DNA from: Nocardia stercoris
Lineage (GTDB): Bacteria; Actinomycetota; Actinomycetes; Mycobacteriales; Mycobacteriaceae
Length of the DNA stretch: 64,000 nucleotides
NCBI RefSeq assembly: GCF_003696265.1
Contig: NZ_RFFH01000001.1
Span: forward strand, 744,001-808,000
Direction: 5' to 3'
The notes under the pieces were generated by a model. That model saw only the letters and a program-made list of their open reading frames with translations, did no database searches and was not told the origin of the DNA. Position 1 is the stretch's first letter. Each line of letters starts with the position of its first letter. Shown piece after piece: positions 33,781-43,315 of this stretch. The position numbers and the translations under genes were made by a program.

Positions 33781-34455
33781 CTACAGCGTGCCGTTCTCGA
33801 TATCGCGCTTGATCGCCGCCTGGCATTGCTGATGCGAGGCCACACCGTTCTCGACGGTGAACGACTCCAGCAGTGCGTTCGTCACGAAGGTGAGGTGCTC
33901 GTTCACCGAGGTGGTGCCGTTGCCGTTGTCGACGAAGGTGACCTTCTGGTGCGTGATCACACCGGGCTCGTCGTAGCTGTCGGTGGTGTAGTAATAGCCG
34001 GCCGCGACCACGTTCTGCTGGGCCTCGGTCTGTGCCGGGTAGGTGGCCGAGCCCATGGGAATGTTCTCCAGGGCGGTGAAGTCGGTGGTCGTGGTGACGC
34101 CGTCGCTACACACGCTGTGGGTGTAGATGGCCTGCAGGAACGGGTGCCGGCCGATGTCGTTCTGCAGGTTCGAGTAGACCGCGAACACGTGGGCGATCGG
34201 CGCGTTGATCGTGATCGGCAGATCGGCTGTCTGCGACAGCGTGGCCGAACCGGAGGCGGACCCCGTGGACGAGCCCGACGACGATCCCGAACCCCCGGAT
34301 TGCGCGGCTTGATAAGTGGCCCAACCGGATTGCCATCCGGCGGTGTACGAGTTCGGCGTGTTGGTGCAGGTAGGTGCGGTCGGCGCTGCCTGCGCTGCCG
34401 GCGAACCCGCCGCCGTGAACGACAGGGCCATCGCGCATCCCACGAGATATCTCAC
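33781..34455 (-). CDS. Secreted SRPBCC-like protein
   Basis: 224 residues. Signal peptide RYLVGCAMALSFTAAGSPAAQA, then a Ser/Gly-rich linker and a START/SRPBCC-like domain with LPITINAPIAHVFAVYSNLQ and NDIGRHPFLQAIYTHSV. Two Cys pairs could form disulfides. Such exported proteins may bind lipids; the function is unknown. GTG 34455 places the signal peptide at the N-terminus. Confidence 0.65.
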   Translation of the reverse strand: MRYLVGCAMALSFTAAGSPAAQAAPTAPTCTNTPNSYTAGWQSGWATYQAAQSGGSGSSSGSSTGSASGSATLSQTADLPITINAPIAHVFAVYSNLQNDIGRHPFLQAIYTHSVCSDGVTTTTDFTALENIPMGSATYPAQTEAQQNVVAAGYYYTTDSYDEPGVITHQKVTFVDNGNGTTSVNEHLTFVTNALLESFTVENGVASHQQCQAAIKRDIENGTL

Positions 34456-34609
34456 GGGCGGACTGTAACGCGTTCCTGGGTGATTTGCACGATCTCTCCC
34501 GAATCGATATCGACCGGGTGCCGCGTTCCGTCGAACCGCCTCTGATCTGCGCCGGAAGTGCCAAGTCATGATCATGAACGGCTCCGTTTAACACGTTGCT
34601 GCGCGCGTT

Positions 34610-35689
34610 TCAGGTCGCGGTCACGACCGTGTTCCCGCCCAGCTGTTTCGCGCGGTACATCGCGGTGTCGGAGGTGCGGATCAGATCCTGCAGCCGCCGG
34701 CCGACCGCCGGGCTGCCGGTGACGGCGACGCCGATGCTCGCGGTCACCGGGCCGCTGTCCGCCTCGATGGCCTGGCACAGTCGCGCGGCCTCCACCTCGG
34801 CGGCGTCCTGGGTGAGGTAGGCGAGGACGACGAATTCCTCACCGCCGCTGCGGGCGACCACCGCGCCGTGCGGTGCGGTCGCCCGCAGGCTGCTCGCGAC
34901 CCGGACCAGGGCCAGATCGCCGGCGGCGTGGCCGAAGGTGTCGTTCACATCCTTGAACCGGTCCAGGTCGAGCGTCATCATGCAGATCGGCCCGCGCGCG
35001 CCGGGCCCGAACCAGGACGACGCGTAGTAGTCCAGACCGCGGCGATTGAGCAACCCGGTCAGCGGATCGGTCAGCGCGTCCATGCGCAGCACCCAGTGGC
35101 AGAACTGCAGCGCCGGAATCAGCATGACGGTCACGGCGGCCGTGGTCAGCACCATCGAGGCGGCCTCGGCGGCGTCGCCGCCGTGATAGCGCAGCAGCAG
35201 GCAGGTCAAGGTCAGCACCGACAGCAGCGACCAGCCGGCATGCAGCGCCAACACTCGCGGCCCGTGGAACATCGCGAGATACCCGCCCGGCGCGACCAGT
35301 TGCATCAGGCTCAGCACCCCGAACAGCCGATTGGATTCGGCCAGACAACCGCAGGTGATGAGCACATCCGCGCCGCCCATCAGAACCAGCGAACGCCGTT
35401 CGCCGGGCCACGGCCCCAGCATCCAGCCCACCGCCCAGACCAGGGCCATCCCGGTGTTGAACAGAGTGACCCCGCGCGCCCAGCCCTCGGGCCCGGAGCT
35501 GGAATACAGATTCAGTCCTGTGATCACGGCCAGTGCGGCCCCGACCAGTGCGACGACGGCCTTCATCGTGCGCAGCGCGCCGTGCGCCTCGAAGGTCCGG
35601 ATCAACCACCGGTAGTCGAGCGGATCGCGCCACCAGGCGCGCACGATTCCCCAACCGACCAGGTTCGTTCCGACCACTACCTTCGACAC
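34610..35689 (-). CDS. Membrane-bound diguanylate cyclase (GGDEF)
   Basis: 359 residues: six hydrophobic segments up to about residue 205, then a GGDEF domain (DPLTGLLNRRGLDYYAS, MMTLDLDRFKDVNDTFGHAA) with active site RSGGEEFVV and GGNTVV at the end. The GG(D/E)EF motif is intact, so cyclic di-GMP synthesis is expected. No RxxD inhibitory site is clear in the stretch just before SGGEEF. No EAL domain and no operon partner. GTG 35689. Confidence 0.88.
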   Translation of the reverse strand: MSKVVVGTNLVGWGIVRAWWRDPLDYRWLIRTFEAHGALRTMKAVVALVGAALAVITGLNLYSSSGPEGWARGVTLFNTGMALVWAVGWMLGPWPGERRSLVLMGGADVLITCGCLAESNRLFGVLSLMQLVAPGGYLAMFHGPRVLALHAGWSLLSVLTLTCLLLRYHGGDAAEAASMVLTTAAVTVMLIPALQFCHWVLRMDALTDPLTGLLNRRGLDYYASSWFGPGARGPICMMTLDLDRFKDVNDTFGHAAGDLALVRVASSLRATAPHGAVVARSGGEEFVVLAYLTQDAAEVEAARLCQAIEADSGPVTASIGVAVTGSPAVGRRLQDLIRTSDTAMYRAKQLGGNTVVTAT

Positions 35690-35913
35690 CGCCGATCAGG
35701 TCCGCCATTGTGACTACCCGCAGATTTTAATGTCTCGGATCGAGGACTTCGCGGATTCTCCGGTGAACGCCGCTGTCCGGAACGAATTACGGCCGCTACC
35801 GGCGCGAAATCCGATTCGATAGAATCGGTGTTCGATACGCGCACAGGTGGCCGAGGTCCGGCCGCGTCGTTCTCGTTTGCACCGCACGACGAATCCGCAG
35901 AGCAGAGATCGCC

Positions 35914-36771
35914 ATGGCCGATCTGTCGCCGTTCTTCGCCGAGGTACAGGCCCACTACGACCTGTCCGACGAATTCTTCGCCCTGTTCCTGGACCCGACC
36001 CGCACCTACAGCTGCGCCTACTTCCGAGCACCGCATCTCACGCTGGAACAGGCGCAACGAGCCAAGATCGACCTGTCGCTCCGGAAATGCGATCTGCGGC
36101 CGGGGATGACGCTGCTGGATATCGGCTGCGGCTGGGGATCGACCATGCTGCGGGCCGCCGACCTGTACGACGTGCGCGTGATCGGGCTGACCCTGAGCCG
36201 AAACCAGTTCGAGTATGTGCGCAACAGGCTGGCCGAGCGGCCGGGGCGCAACGGTGAGGTGCTGCTGTGCGGCTGGGAGGAGTTCGAGCAGCCGGTGGAC
36301 CGGATCGTGTCGATCGGCGCGTTCGAACATTTCCGCCGCGAGCGCTACGACGCGTTCTTCGAGCGCTGTCGGGATCTGCTGCCGCGCGGCGGCCGAATGC
36401 TGTTGCACACCATCATCGGATTTCATCGCCATCAGCTCCGGGAACTGGGTCTGCCGGTCACCCACGATTACCTCGCCTTCGGCAAGTTCATGGCCGAGGA
36501 GATCTTCCCGGGTGGCCAACTGCCGCAACCGCAATGGATTCGCGAACATGCCGAGCGCGCGGGTTTCCGGCTGTTGAATGTGCAATCCCTCCAATTGCAT
36601 TACGCCCGCACCCTGGATCTGTGGGCCGAGGCGTTGCGGGAACACCGGGTCGAGGCGATCGCGCTCACCTCGACCGCCGAATACGACCGTTACCGCCGCT
36701 ATCTCACCGGCTGCGCCGAGCTGTTCCGCACGGGTTATGTGGACGTGCGCCAGCACGTCCTGCACGCCTGA
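35914..36771 (+). CDS. Cyclopropane mycolic acid synthase-family methyltransferase
   Basis: 285 residues, SAM-dependent: VQAHYDLSDEFFALFLDPTR TYSCAYF-type start, SAM loop LLDIGCGWGSTMLRAADLY, and GAFEHFRRERYDAFF. Members (CmaA/MmaA/PcaA) act on meromycolate double bonds. Residues of the bicarbonate site (Cys in YSCAYF, Glu, His, Tyr) seem present. Alone on its strand; its convergent neighbour is a TetR gene. A second paralogue lies at 41541-42416. Confidence 0.88.
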   Translation: MADLSPFFAEVQAHYDLSDEFFALFLDPTRTYSCAYFRAPHLTLEQAQRAKIDLSLRKCDLRPGMTLLDIGCGWGSTMLRAADLYDVRVIGLTLSRNQFEYVRNRLAERPGRNGEVLLCGWEEFEQPVDRIVSIGAFEHFRRERYDAFFERCRDLLPRGGRMLLHTIIGFHRHQLRELGLPVTHDYLAFGKFMAEEIFPGGQLPQPQWIREHAERAGFRLLNVQSLQLHYARTLDLWAEALREHRVEAIALTSTAEYDRYRRYLTGCAELFRTGYVDVRQHVLHA

Positions 36772-36775
36772 GCGG

Positions 36776-37345
36776 TCAGACGACGATCCGGTCCACGGCT
36801 GTCCGCACCAGTTCGGCGGCCCGCTCTTCGTCGAAAATGCCGGGGAGCGTGAGCCGTTCGAGGATGAGCCAGTTCAGCGCGAGGTACAGCAGCACGACGG
36901 TGTCGGCGTCGCCCGGCATACCCGAGTCGAGGTGCAGACCGATATTGAAGTTCAGGTCGCCGCGCACCCGCTCGGTGAGCAGGGCCTGCAGTTCGGGCCG
37001 GCGGGTGGCCTCGAGCCGGAGTTCGAGGACGGCGAGATAGCCGGTGCGGAATTCGGCGACCCGGGCGACGGCCGCGGTCATCAGCTCGGTGAGTGTCTCG
37101 CGGGTCCGGGGTCCCTGGAGTGCGGCCATGGCTTCCGGGCCGGGCAGCAGCCGTTCGTAGTACCGGTTTCCGGCTTGCACGAGCAGGTCGTCGCGGTTGG
37201 TGAAGTAGTTGGACGCGGTTCCGGTGGGGACCCCCGCTTCGGCGTCCACCGCGCGGAAGGTGAGGCCGCGGGCGCCTTCGCGGGCCAGGACCTCGATCGA
37301 TGCGTCCAGCAGGGCTTGCCGTCGTTCCGGATTCACGCGTGCCAT
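36776..37345 (-). CDS. TetR-family regulator
   Basis: 189 residues: HTH RRQALLDASIEVLAREGARG and VDAEAGVPTGTASNYFTNRD, then a helical sensor domain with a proper TetR_C-type arrangement. ATG 37345 is used; an in-frame start at 37378 lies inside the probable operator. It is divergent from the DHFR-like gene with palindromic GTAGTACTA sites between them, so it probably represses both. Confidence 0.87.
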   Translation of the reverse strand: MARVNPERRQALLDASIEVLAREGARGLTFRAVDAEAGVPTGTASNYFTNRDDLLVQAGNRYYERLLPGPEAMAALQGPRTRETLTELMTAAVARVAEFRTGYLAVLELRLEATRRPELQALLTERVRGDLNFNIGLHLDSGMPGDADTVVLLYLALNWLILERLTLPGIFDEERAAELVRTAVDRIVV

Positions 37346-37361
37346 TGACACCACTCCATCT

Positions 37362-37400
37362 GTAGTACTAATCTTCAAACCACTTCAGTCATAGTACTAC
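37362..37400. promoter_or_regulatory. Inverted TetR half-sites between divergent genes
   Basis: GTAGTACTA (37362-37370) and TAGTACTAC (37392-37400) form a 9-bp inverted repeat 21 bases apart; each contains AGTACT. They lie between the TetR start and the DHFR-like start and are the likely operator region. Confidence 0.65.
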
Positions 37401-37416
37401 GTACAAGGTGGTAACC

Positions 37417-37992
37417 ATGCGAAAGCTCGTGTACTACGTCGCCGTGTCCCTCGACGGATACATCGCGGGCCCCGGCGGGGAATACGACTTCCTCCCGCCG
37501 ACCCCCGACGTGACGGCCTGGATCGGCGAGCACTACCCCGAGACCGTGCCCGCGCACGCGCGGGAGTTCGTCGGCATACCGCTCGACACCCCGAACAAGG
37601 TGTTCGACACCGTGCTGATGGGCCGCGGCAGCTACGCGCCCGCACTGGACGCCGGAATCCACAGCCCGTATCCGCATCTGGAACAACTCGTCTTCTCTCG
37701 AACCCTTGCGCCACAAGACGATTCGCCCGTGCGGATCCTCGACGCCGACCCGGCCGACGTGGTCCGGGAACTCAAGCGGCAACCCGGCCGCGACATCTGG
37801 CTGTGCGGCGGTGGCGATCTCGCCGGGCAGCTCCTCGGCGAGATCGACCGGCTGATCATCAAAAGCAACCCGGTGGTTGCCGGCGACGGGGTCCGTGCCT
37901 TCACCGGCACCTTCGACCCGACCCGGTTCGCCGTCACCGAGCGCACCGAATTCGGTGACGGCGTACAGGTCACCCACTTCGACCGACGCTGA
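37417..37992 (+). CDS. DHFR/RibD-fold reductase-family protein
   Basis: 191 residues of the dihydrofolate-reductase/RibD_C fold: MRKLVYYVAVSLDGYIAGPG, DTVLMGRGSYAPALDA, DIWLCGGGDLAGQLLGEI DRLIIKSNPV-type C-terminus. These YwjB/YyaP-like reductases use NADPH on unknown substrates. ATG 37417 with GGTGGT upstream; GTG 37408 is possible. Regulated probably by the divergent TetR. Confidence 0.87.
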   Translation: MRKLVYYVAVSLDGYIAGPGGEYDFLPPTPDVTAWIGEHYPETVPAHAREFVGIPLDTPNKVFDTVLMGRGSYAPALDAGIHSPYPHLEQLVFSRTLAPQDDSPVRILDADPADVVRELKRQPGRDIWLCGGGDLAGQLLGEIDRLIIKSNPVVAGDGVRAFTGTFDPTRFAVTERTEFGDGVQVTHFDRR

Positions 37993-38047
37993 CACCACGC
38001 CCGTCGCGTTCGCGAGGATTCGGCCCTCCGGCGGGCACAATGGTCGG

Positions 38048-38983
38048 ATGCGAGTATTAGCCGTGGTGTTGCGTGCTGTCGTCGTGGGACTGCTCGTCGT
38101 CGTGGCGGGCCATGCGGTCGCAGTGGCCGCACCCGAACGTATTTCGCACGAACAGCTGCCGTTCCTGCCGGGGATCTCCTCGCTGCCGGGCACCGAGCCG
38201 GCCGACGTACAGGCCGTCGCCGCCGAACTCGCCGATGGGAACACCGGTGCGGTGCGCTGGTCGCGGCAGGCGAACACCCGGGTGCCGATGGCCAGCATCA
38301 CGAAGGTGATGACCGCGCTGGTGGTGCTCGAGTCCAGCGACCTCGACCGGGCGATCACCGTCCCGCAGGAGATCATCGGCTACGACGGGAAATACGGTGC
38401 CAGCACCGCGGGTCTGGTGCCGGGGGAGGTACTCACCGCCCGTCAGTTGCTGGCGGCCATGCTGCTGCCGTCCGGCTGCGACGCCGCGTACACCCTCGCC
38501 GAGTCCTACGGTCCGGGCCAGGACGCGTTCGTCGCCAAGATGAACGACACCGCGCAACGACTGGGCATGGCCGACAGCCACTTCACCGACCCCAGCGGCC
38601 TGCCCAATCCCACCGACGACTCCACGTACTCCACCCCGGCCGACCTGGTCGCCCTCGGGATGCGTGCCATGAGCCAGCCGGTGTTCCGGGACATCGTGCG
38701 GCAGCAGAGTTTCCACATGCCCGCCGGCCCGGACAACCGGGATCACGTCTGGCAGACGACGAATCGGCTGCTGCACGACTACCCGGGCACCGTCGGCATC
38801 AAGACCGGTTCGACGGACGCCGCCGGCATGTGCCTGCTGTTCGAGGCGACCCGGTTCGGCCAGCCGCTGATCGGCGTCGTCCTGCACAGCTCGGACGACA
38901 GTGGCGCCGTCGCCGAGGACGACGCCGAGCACATGCTGAACTGGGGCTTCGGCCCGGTCCTCAGCGCCCTGCCGATCGGTTAG
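38048..38983 (+). CDS. D-alanyl-D-alanine carboxypeptidase (PBP5/SpoIIA-type)
   Basis: 311 residues with an N-terminal signal (VLRAVVVGLLVVVAGHAVAV). Catalytic motifs: SITK (Ser83-Lys86), SGC in LLPSGCDAAYTLAE, and KTGS in TVGIKTGSTDAAG. It trims peptidoglycan stem peptides outside the membrane. The domain ends near GVVLHSSDD, with no long PBP5 C-terminal amphipathic anchor, so it may be released. ATG 38048. Confidence 0.9.
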   Translation: MRVLAVVLRAVVVGLLVVVAGHAVAVAAPERISHEQLPFLPGISSLPGTEPADVQAVAAELADGNTGAVRWSRQANTRVPMASITKVMTALVVLESSDLDRAITVPQEIIGYDGKYGASTAGLVPGEVLTARQLLAAMLLPSGCDAAYTLAESYGPGQDAFVAKMNDTAQRLGMADSHFTDPSGLPNPTDDSTYSTPADLVALGMRAMSQPVFRDIVRQQSFHMPAGPDNRDHVWQTTNRLLHDYPGTVGIKTGSTDAAGMCLLFEATRFGQPLIGVVLHSSDDSGAVAEDDAEHMLNWGFGPVLSALPIG

Positions 38984-39375
38984 GCCAGCATGTCCAGGTA
39001 GTGCCGGTTGTACATGACGGCCAGGACGTTGCCGAACGGATCGACCATCGAGGCGGTGACGAAGCCCGGTCCACGTTCGACCAGCTGCTCGTGGTCGGTG
39101 GCGCCCAGCGCGCGCAGCCGCTCCAGCGTGGCGGGCACATCGTCGACGTGCCAGTACACGAGGGCACCGCTCGCGCCGGTGGGGTGCGGCGCGAAGCGGG
39201 CGTCGATGATGCCCAGTTCGTGCTGGTGGTCGCCGATCCGGAACTCGGCGTAGGCGGTGGCGCCGTCGATGGCGCGGGTGAAATACGGTGCCGCGCCCAG
39301 GAATTCGCTGTACCAGGCGGTCGCGGCGTCGACGTCGGTGGCGAACACGGTGGTGGTGGACAGTCCTCGGAGCAT
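38980..39375 (-). CDS. VOC-family protein
   Basis: 131 residues: LSTTTVFATDVDAATAWYSE, FLGAAPYFTRAIDG, HELGIIDARF, VYWHVDDVPATLERLRALGA and VDPFGNVLAVMYN. Divergent from the WYL-domain regulator, which probably controls it; such pairs are frequent in actinobacteria. Tail-to-tail overlap of 4 bases with the carboxypeptidase gene. Confidence 0.87.
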   Translation of the reverse strand: MLRGLSTTTVFATDVDAATAWYSEFLGAAPYFTRAIDGATAYAEFRIGDHQHELGIIDARFAPHPTGASGALVYWHVDDVPATLERLRALGATDHEQLVERGPGFVTASMVDPFGNVLAVMYNRHYLDMLA

Positions 39376-39472
39376 GTCGGTTCCTTTCCTCTGGGGTCTC
39401 GTTCGACCCGATACGAACCAGCTTGCGAGGTAAAGTGCTCACCAATTGATCACTTTTCCCGGGGAGTTCGAA

Positions 39473-40432
39473 GTGCGTGCGGATCGCCTCGTCTCGGCTC
39501 TGCTCCTGCTGCAGGCGCACGGCCGGCTCACCGCCGCTGACCTGGCGCAACGGCTGGAAGTGTCGGTCGCGACCGCTCGCCGCGACCTCGAAGCCCTGTC
39601 GGCAGCGGGTATTCCGGTGTATCCGCAGGCGGGCCGCGGCGGCGGCTGGGCGTTGGTCGGCGGCGCCCGGACCGACCTCACCGGACTCACCGCGCCCGAA
39701 GCGGAGTCGCTGTTCCTACTACTCGGACCGGCCGCCGAAACCGATCGGGCGCGGGCCGCGCTACGCAAACTCGTCCAGGCCTTGCCGCGCACGTTCCGCG
39801 ACGAGGCGCGGGCGGCGGCCGAGGCGACCATGATCGACTCGGCCGGATGGGGCGAACCGCAACGCGTCCGCCCGGCCACCGTCGAGTTGCTGCAGCGGGC
39901 CGTGGTCCGTCGGCGCAAAGTGCGGATCACCTACCGGGGCAAGGACGCTCGGCCCGCGGCGCGGATCGTCGAGCCGTGGGGGCTGATCGACAAGGACGAC
40001 ACCTGGTACCTGCTGGCCGGAACCGACCGCGGCCGCCGCACCTTTCGGGTCGACCGCATCGCCGAGACGGAACTCCTCGACGAACCGGCCACGCGCCCGG
40101 ACGATTTCGTACTCGAGGCGGCCTGGCGCGAAGTGGTCGCGGACTTGGAGCGCAACCGGTCCCGCACCTGGGCGACGGCGCGTGCCGAGAATCGTCACTT
40201 ACCGATCCTGCGGCACCACTTCGGAATTCACTGCGAGGTCGTATCGCGGGCCGGCGCCGAGGTCGTGCTGCGCGTGGCCGCTCCCACCGCACTGGATCTG
40301 GCCCGCAACCTGGCCGGCTGGGGCGGTCTGGTCGAGGTGCTCGAGCCGGCGGAGGTGCGCGACGAGCTGGCCCGGATCGGTGCCGAACTCACCGCCGCCT
40401 ACGCCGGAGAATCGCGCCTAACATCTAGTTGA
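39473..40432 (+). CDS. WYL-domain (YafY-type) regulator
   Basis: 319 residues: N-terminal HTH_11 (RADRLVSALLLLQAHGRLTA, QRLEVSVATARRDLEALSAA), WYL domain (VRITYRGKDARPAARIVEPW, with WYLLAGTDRGRRTFRVDRI) and a WCX-like C-terminus. WYL domains bind small ligands or nucleic acids. GTG 39473 follows GGGGAG and is preferred over an ATG at 39446. Divergent from the VOC gene. Confidence 0.88.
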   Translation: MRADRLVSALLLLQAHGRLTAADLAQRLEVSVATARRDLEALSAAGIPVYPQAGRGGGWALVGGARTDLTGLTAPEAESLFLLLGPAAETDRARAALRKLVQALPRTFRDEARAAAEATMIDSAGWGEPQRVRPATVELLQRAVVRRRKVRITYRGKDARPAARIVEPWGLIDKDDTWYLLAGTDRGRRTFRVDRIAETELLDEPATRPDDFVLEAAWREVVADLERNRSRTWATARAENRHLPILRHHFGIHCEVVSRAGAEVVLRVAAPTALDLARNLAGWGGLVEVLEPAEVRDELARIGAELTAAYAGESRLTSS

Positions 40433-40562
40433 CCCTACAACTCGGAGCGTGCGAGTCATCGATTTCGAATCATCCGGACATACTTTGCGTAAAGGGCGAT
40501 CCCGCTACACTGCGCTCGACAGCGTGCATGATCGTCTCGATTCACAGGTCTGAAGGTGTGGG

Positions 40563-41471
40563 ATGTTCGGTAGTAGTGGTGGCCGGCGGCTGGGTGCGGT
40601 GCTGATCGCAGCTCTCGCCCCGCTGGGAGTTCAGGCGGTCGCCCAGGCCGACGACGAGCCGGCCGGCAAGGAAGTCGTCGTGCTCGGCGACTCCTTCACC
40701 TCGAACTATTTGCAGTTCAAGGGTGACGACGACACCGAACCGTGCAAGCGCGGCGACGACTCCTGGCCCAACCAGCTCAGCCGGCTGGCCGGGATCGCCG
40801 GAACCCAGCAGTTCGACGACCAGTCCTGTGTGGGCGCGTCGATCGACAGCAAGGGCACCTACACGATGACCGTGCAGACCCTGGCCGCCGCCAAGGCCGG
40901 CGACTTCGGCCCGAGCACCAAGCTGATCGCGCTGCAGTTCGGGCTCAACGACTACTGGACACCCGACGATGTCAACCCATGGCACGGCGAACTGTTCCCC
41001 TGCGTGCTGAACCTGCCCGGTGGTTGCCCCGACGAGGCGGTGCCGACCGCCGGTGAACAGGCGATCACCGGTGCGGCCTTCGCGGCGCGGGCGCAGAAGG
41101 TCATCACCTATCTGCGCTACTACGCGCCGAATGCCAAGATCGTGCTCGTCGGCTACCCGATCGTCTGGCCGGCCGGCGGATCCGACACCTGCGTGAACGT
41201 GCTTGGGGTCGGCCCGATCGTGAATCCGCATGCGCAAGTGCTGGTTTCGCGCCTGGACGCGATGGACGCCGCGCAGCGCGAGGCGGCGCGGCTGCTCGGG
41301 ATCGACTTCCTCGACTCGCGGGCCCTGACCGCCGGCCACGACCTGTGCTCGCCGCAGCCGTGGATCGACGGCATCGCCGACCCGGACGCGCTCGGCGCAC
41401 TGCCGCTGCACCCGTCGCGTGAGGGCGATGCCGTCGTCGCGGCCGCGCTGGCGGACAAGCTCGCGAACTGA
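40563..41471 (+). CDS. Secreted SGNH hydrolase
   Basis: 302 residues. Signal peptide RRLGAVLIAALAPLGVQAVAQA. Nucleophile in VVVLGDSFTSNY, Asn in LQFGLNDYW, and Asp-x-x-His replaced by LPLHPSREGDAV near the end. Six cysteines could form disulfides, as in actinobacterial secreted GDSL esterases. Likely an extracellular esterase or lipase. ATG 40563. Confidence 0.87.
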   Translation: MFGSSGGRRLGAVLIAALAPLGVQAVAQADDEPAGKEVVVLGDSFTSNYLQFKGDDDTEPCKRGDDSWPNQLSRLAGIAGTQQFDDQSCVGASIDSKGTYTMTVQTLAAAKAGDFGPSTKLIALQFGLNDYWTPDDVNPWHGELFPCVLNLPGGCPDEAVPTAGEQAITGAAFAARAQKVITYLRYYAPNAKIVLVGYPIVWPAGGSDTCVNVLGVGPIVNPHAQVLVSRLDAMDAAQREAARLLGIDFLDSRALTAGHDLCSPQPWIDGIADPDALGALPLHPSREGDAVVAAALADKLAN

Positions 41472-41496
41472 GCCGGCGCCGACCCGCCGAACGCAG

Positions 41497-41524
41497 GCTG
41501 CCCCGGCCGGAAAGCCGGGGCAGC
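41497..41524. terminator. Bidirectional hairpin terminator
   Basis: GCTGCCCCGGC and GCCGGGGCAGC form a perfect 11-bp stem with loop CGGAAA, between convergent SGNH and cyclopropane-synthase genes. Confidence 0.75.
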
Positions 41525-41540
41525 GTGCTGTCCGGGACGG

Positions 41541-42416
41541 CTACTTGGTCAGGGTGAACTGCACGACGTCGAGGACGTCGCGCCGGAACCAGTCGGCACA
41601 GCCCGGCAGATAGCGCATGTACCGGTCGTAGTTCTCCTGGCCCTTGAGCTCGACCGCGCGCTCCCGATTGCTCGCGAGAGCAGCCGTCCACATGTCGAGG
41701 GTCTTCGCGTAGTGCATGCGCAGCGGCTGCATCCGCTCCACCGTGTATCCGCCGGCCTCCGCGAACTCCTTGACCCCCTTGAAGGCGGTGCTGGACGCGA
41801 AGGGCAGGTGGCCGCCCGGGAAGATCTCCTTGGTCATGAAGCGCATGAACGCGACGTCGTCCCGGTCGAACCGAATCTTGTTGTCGCTCAAGTAACCCGG
41901 TGTCTGACACACGATGGTGTGCAGCAGCATGCGGCCGTCGGCGGGCATCGCGTCGTAGGTCATGGCGAAGAAATCGTCGTAGCGTTCCCGGCGGAACGCC
42001 TCGAACGCGGCGATGCTGACGATCCGGTCGGCCCGGCCGTCGAATTCCTCCCAGCCCTGCAGCCGGACCTCGGCCCGGTCGTCGTAGCCGGACTTCTCGA
42101 TCAGCTTGTTCACGTGATAGTGCTGGTTCTTGCTGAGGGTCAGGCCGACGTATCGAACGTCGAAGCGCTCGAGCGCCCGCATCGCGGTCGAACCCCAGCC
42201 GCAGCCGATTTCGAGCATCGTCATACCTGGCTGCACATCGATCTTGTCCAGCGACAAATCGATCTTGGCAATTTGCGCCTGTTCCAGGGTGTAGTCGTCG
42301 CGCTCGAAGTACGCGCAGCTGTAGGTCATCGTGGGGTCGAGGAACAACGCGAAGAAGTCGTTGGACAAGTCGTAATGATGTTGGACGTCCTCGTAGAAAG
42401 GCGTCAACTGAGTCAC
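41541..42416 (-). CDS. Cyclopropane mycolic acid synthase-family methyltransferase
   Basis: 291 residues: LTPFYEDVQHHYDLSNDFFA, LDPTMTYSCAYFERDDYTLE, SAM loop MLEIGCGWGSTAMRALERF, IAAFEAFRRERYDDFF. Compared with the paralogue at 35914 the catalytic-region EHF is EAF, so the usual His/Glu pair differs. GTG 42416 has GGAGGTACCCA upstream. Monocistronic; likely modifies mycolates. Confidence 0.88.
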   Translation of the reverse strand: MTQLTPFYEDVQHHYDLSNDFFALFLDPTMTYSCAYFERDDYTLEQAQIAKIDLSLDKIDVQPGMTMLEIGCGWGSTAMRALERFDVRYVGLTLSKNQHYHVNKLIEKSGYDDRAEVRLQGWEEFDGRADRIVSIAAFEAFRRERYDDFFAMTYDAMPADGRMLLHTIVCQTPGYLSDNKIRFDRDDVAFMRFMTKEIFPGGHLPFASSTAFKGVKEFAEAGGYTVERMQPLRMHYAKTLDMWTAALASNRERAVELKGQENYDRYMRYLPGCADWFRRDVLDVVQFTLTK

Positions 42417-42550
42417 TGGGTACCTCCGTCGTCGGAAACTGCGGGTACACACCGGGACGCCGGCGAACCGGCGGTCGAGCCTCGAGCGTGGAGTATAGGC
42501 ACAACCTAGCCTTCCGGACGGGCGTGACGTGGCGGTTAGACTCGGTATCC

Positions 42551-43315
42551 GTGACGGGACTCGATCCGGGCTCTCCCGAATATCCGGCCGCGTGTGCCGG
42601 TCTTTCCCGTACGGTCACCGAATTGGACGCCCACTTGATCGACTGCCGCGCCTGCCCGCGCCTGGTCGCCTGGCGCGAAGAGGTCGCGACCGTGAAGCGG
42701 CCCGGCTTCCGGGACTGGGAGTATTGGGCCCGGCCGGTGCCCGGATTCGGTCCGGCGGATGCGCCGGTACTGCTGGTGGGTCTCGCCCCGGCGGCCAACG
42801 GCGGCAACCGGACCGGGCGCATGTTCACCGGTGATCCTTCCGGTGATCTGCTGTTCGCGACGCTGCACGAACTCGGCGTGGCCTCCCAGCCGACCTCGAT
42901 CGACCGCGGTGACGGCCTGGAGCTGTGCGGCGTACGGATCACCGCGGCGGTGCATTGCGCGCCACCGGACAACCGGCCCACGACCGCGGAACGCGACCGG
43001 TGCCGCACCTGGCTGGCCCGCGAACTGGAGTTGCTGGATCCCGGTCCGGTCGCGGTCGGGGTGCTGGGTGGATTCGCGTGGCAGGCATTGTTGCCGGTGC
43101 TGGCCGCGACCGGCTGGCGGCTCCCGGCACCCCGGCCGACCTTCGGTCACGGCATGGAAGTAATTCTCACCCAGCCTCTTTCGGGGCGGCAGCTGCGGGT
43201 TTTCGGAAGCTATCATCCCAGTCGGCGCAATATCTCCACCCGAATCGTGACTCCCGCGATGCTGCGCGAAGTCCTGCGCCGGGTACTGGTGGCCGGCGGC
43301 GTCGTTTCCGAATGA
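42551..43315 (+). CDS. Family 5 uracil-DNA glycosylase (UdgB-like)
   Basis: 254 residues. Fe-S cluster cysteines at 32, 35, 136 and 151 (CRACPR, VHCAPP, RDRCRTW); motif 1 VGLAPAANGGNRTGRMFTGD; motif 2 GSYHPSRRNI with His. Family 5 enzymes remove uracil, hypoxanthine and etheno-cytosine; the Asp/Asn of other families is replaced by AxxxN in motif 1, as here. GTG 42551 is chosen; upstream in-frame sequence is a shadow. Confidence 0.9.
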   Translation: MTGLDPGSPEYPAACAGLSRTVTELDAHLIDCRACPRLVAWREEVATVKRPGFRDWEYWARPVPGFGPADAPVLLVGLAPAANGGNRTGRMFTGDPSGDLLFATLHELGVASQPTSIDRGDGLELCGVRITAAVHCAPPDNRPTTAERDRCRTWLARELELLDPGPVAVGVLGGFAWQALLPVLAATGWRLPAPRPTFGHGMEVILTQPLSGRQLRVFGSYHPSRRNISTRIVTPAMLREVLRRVLVAGGVVSE

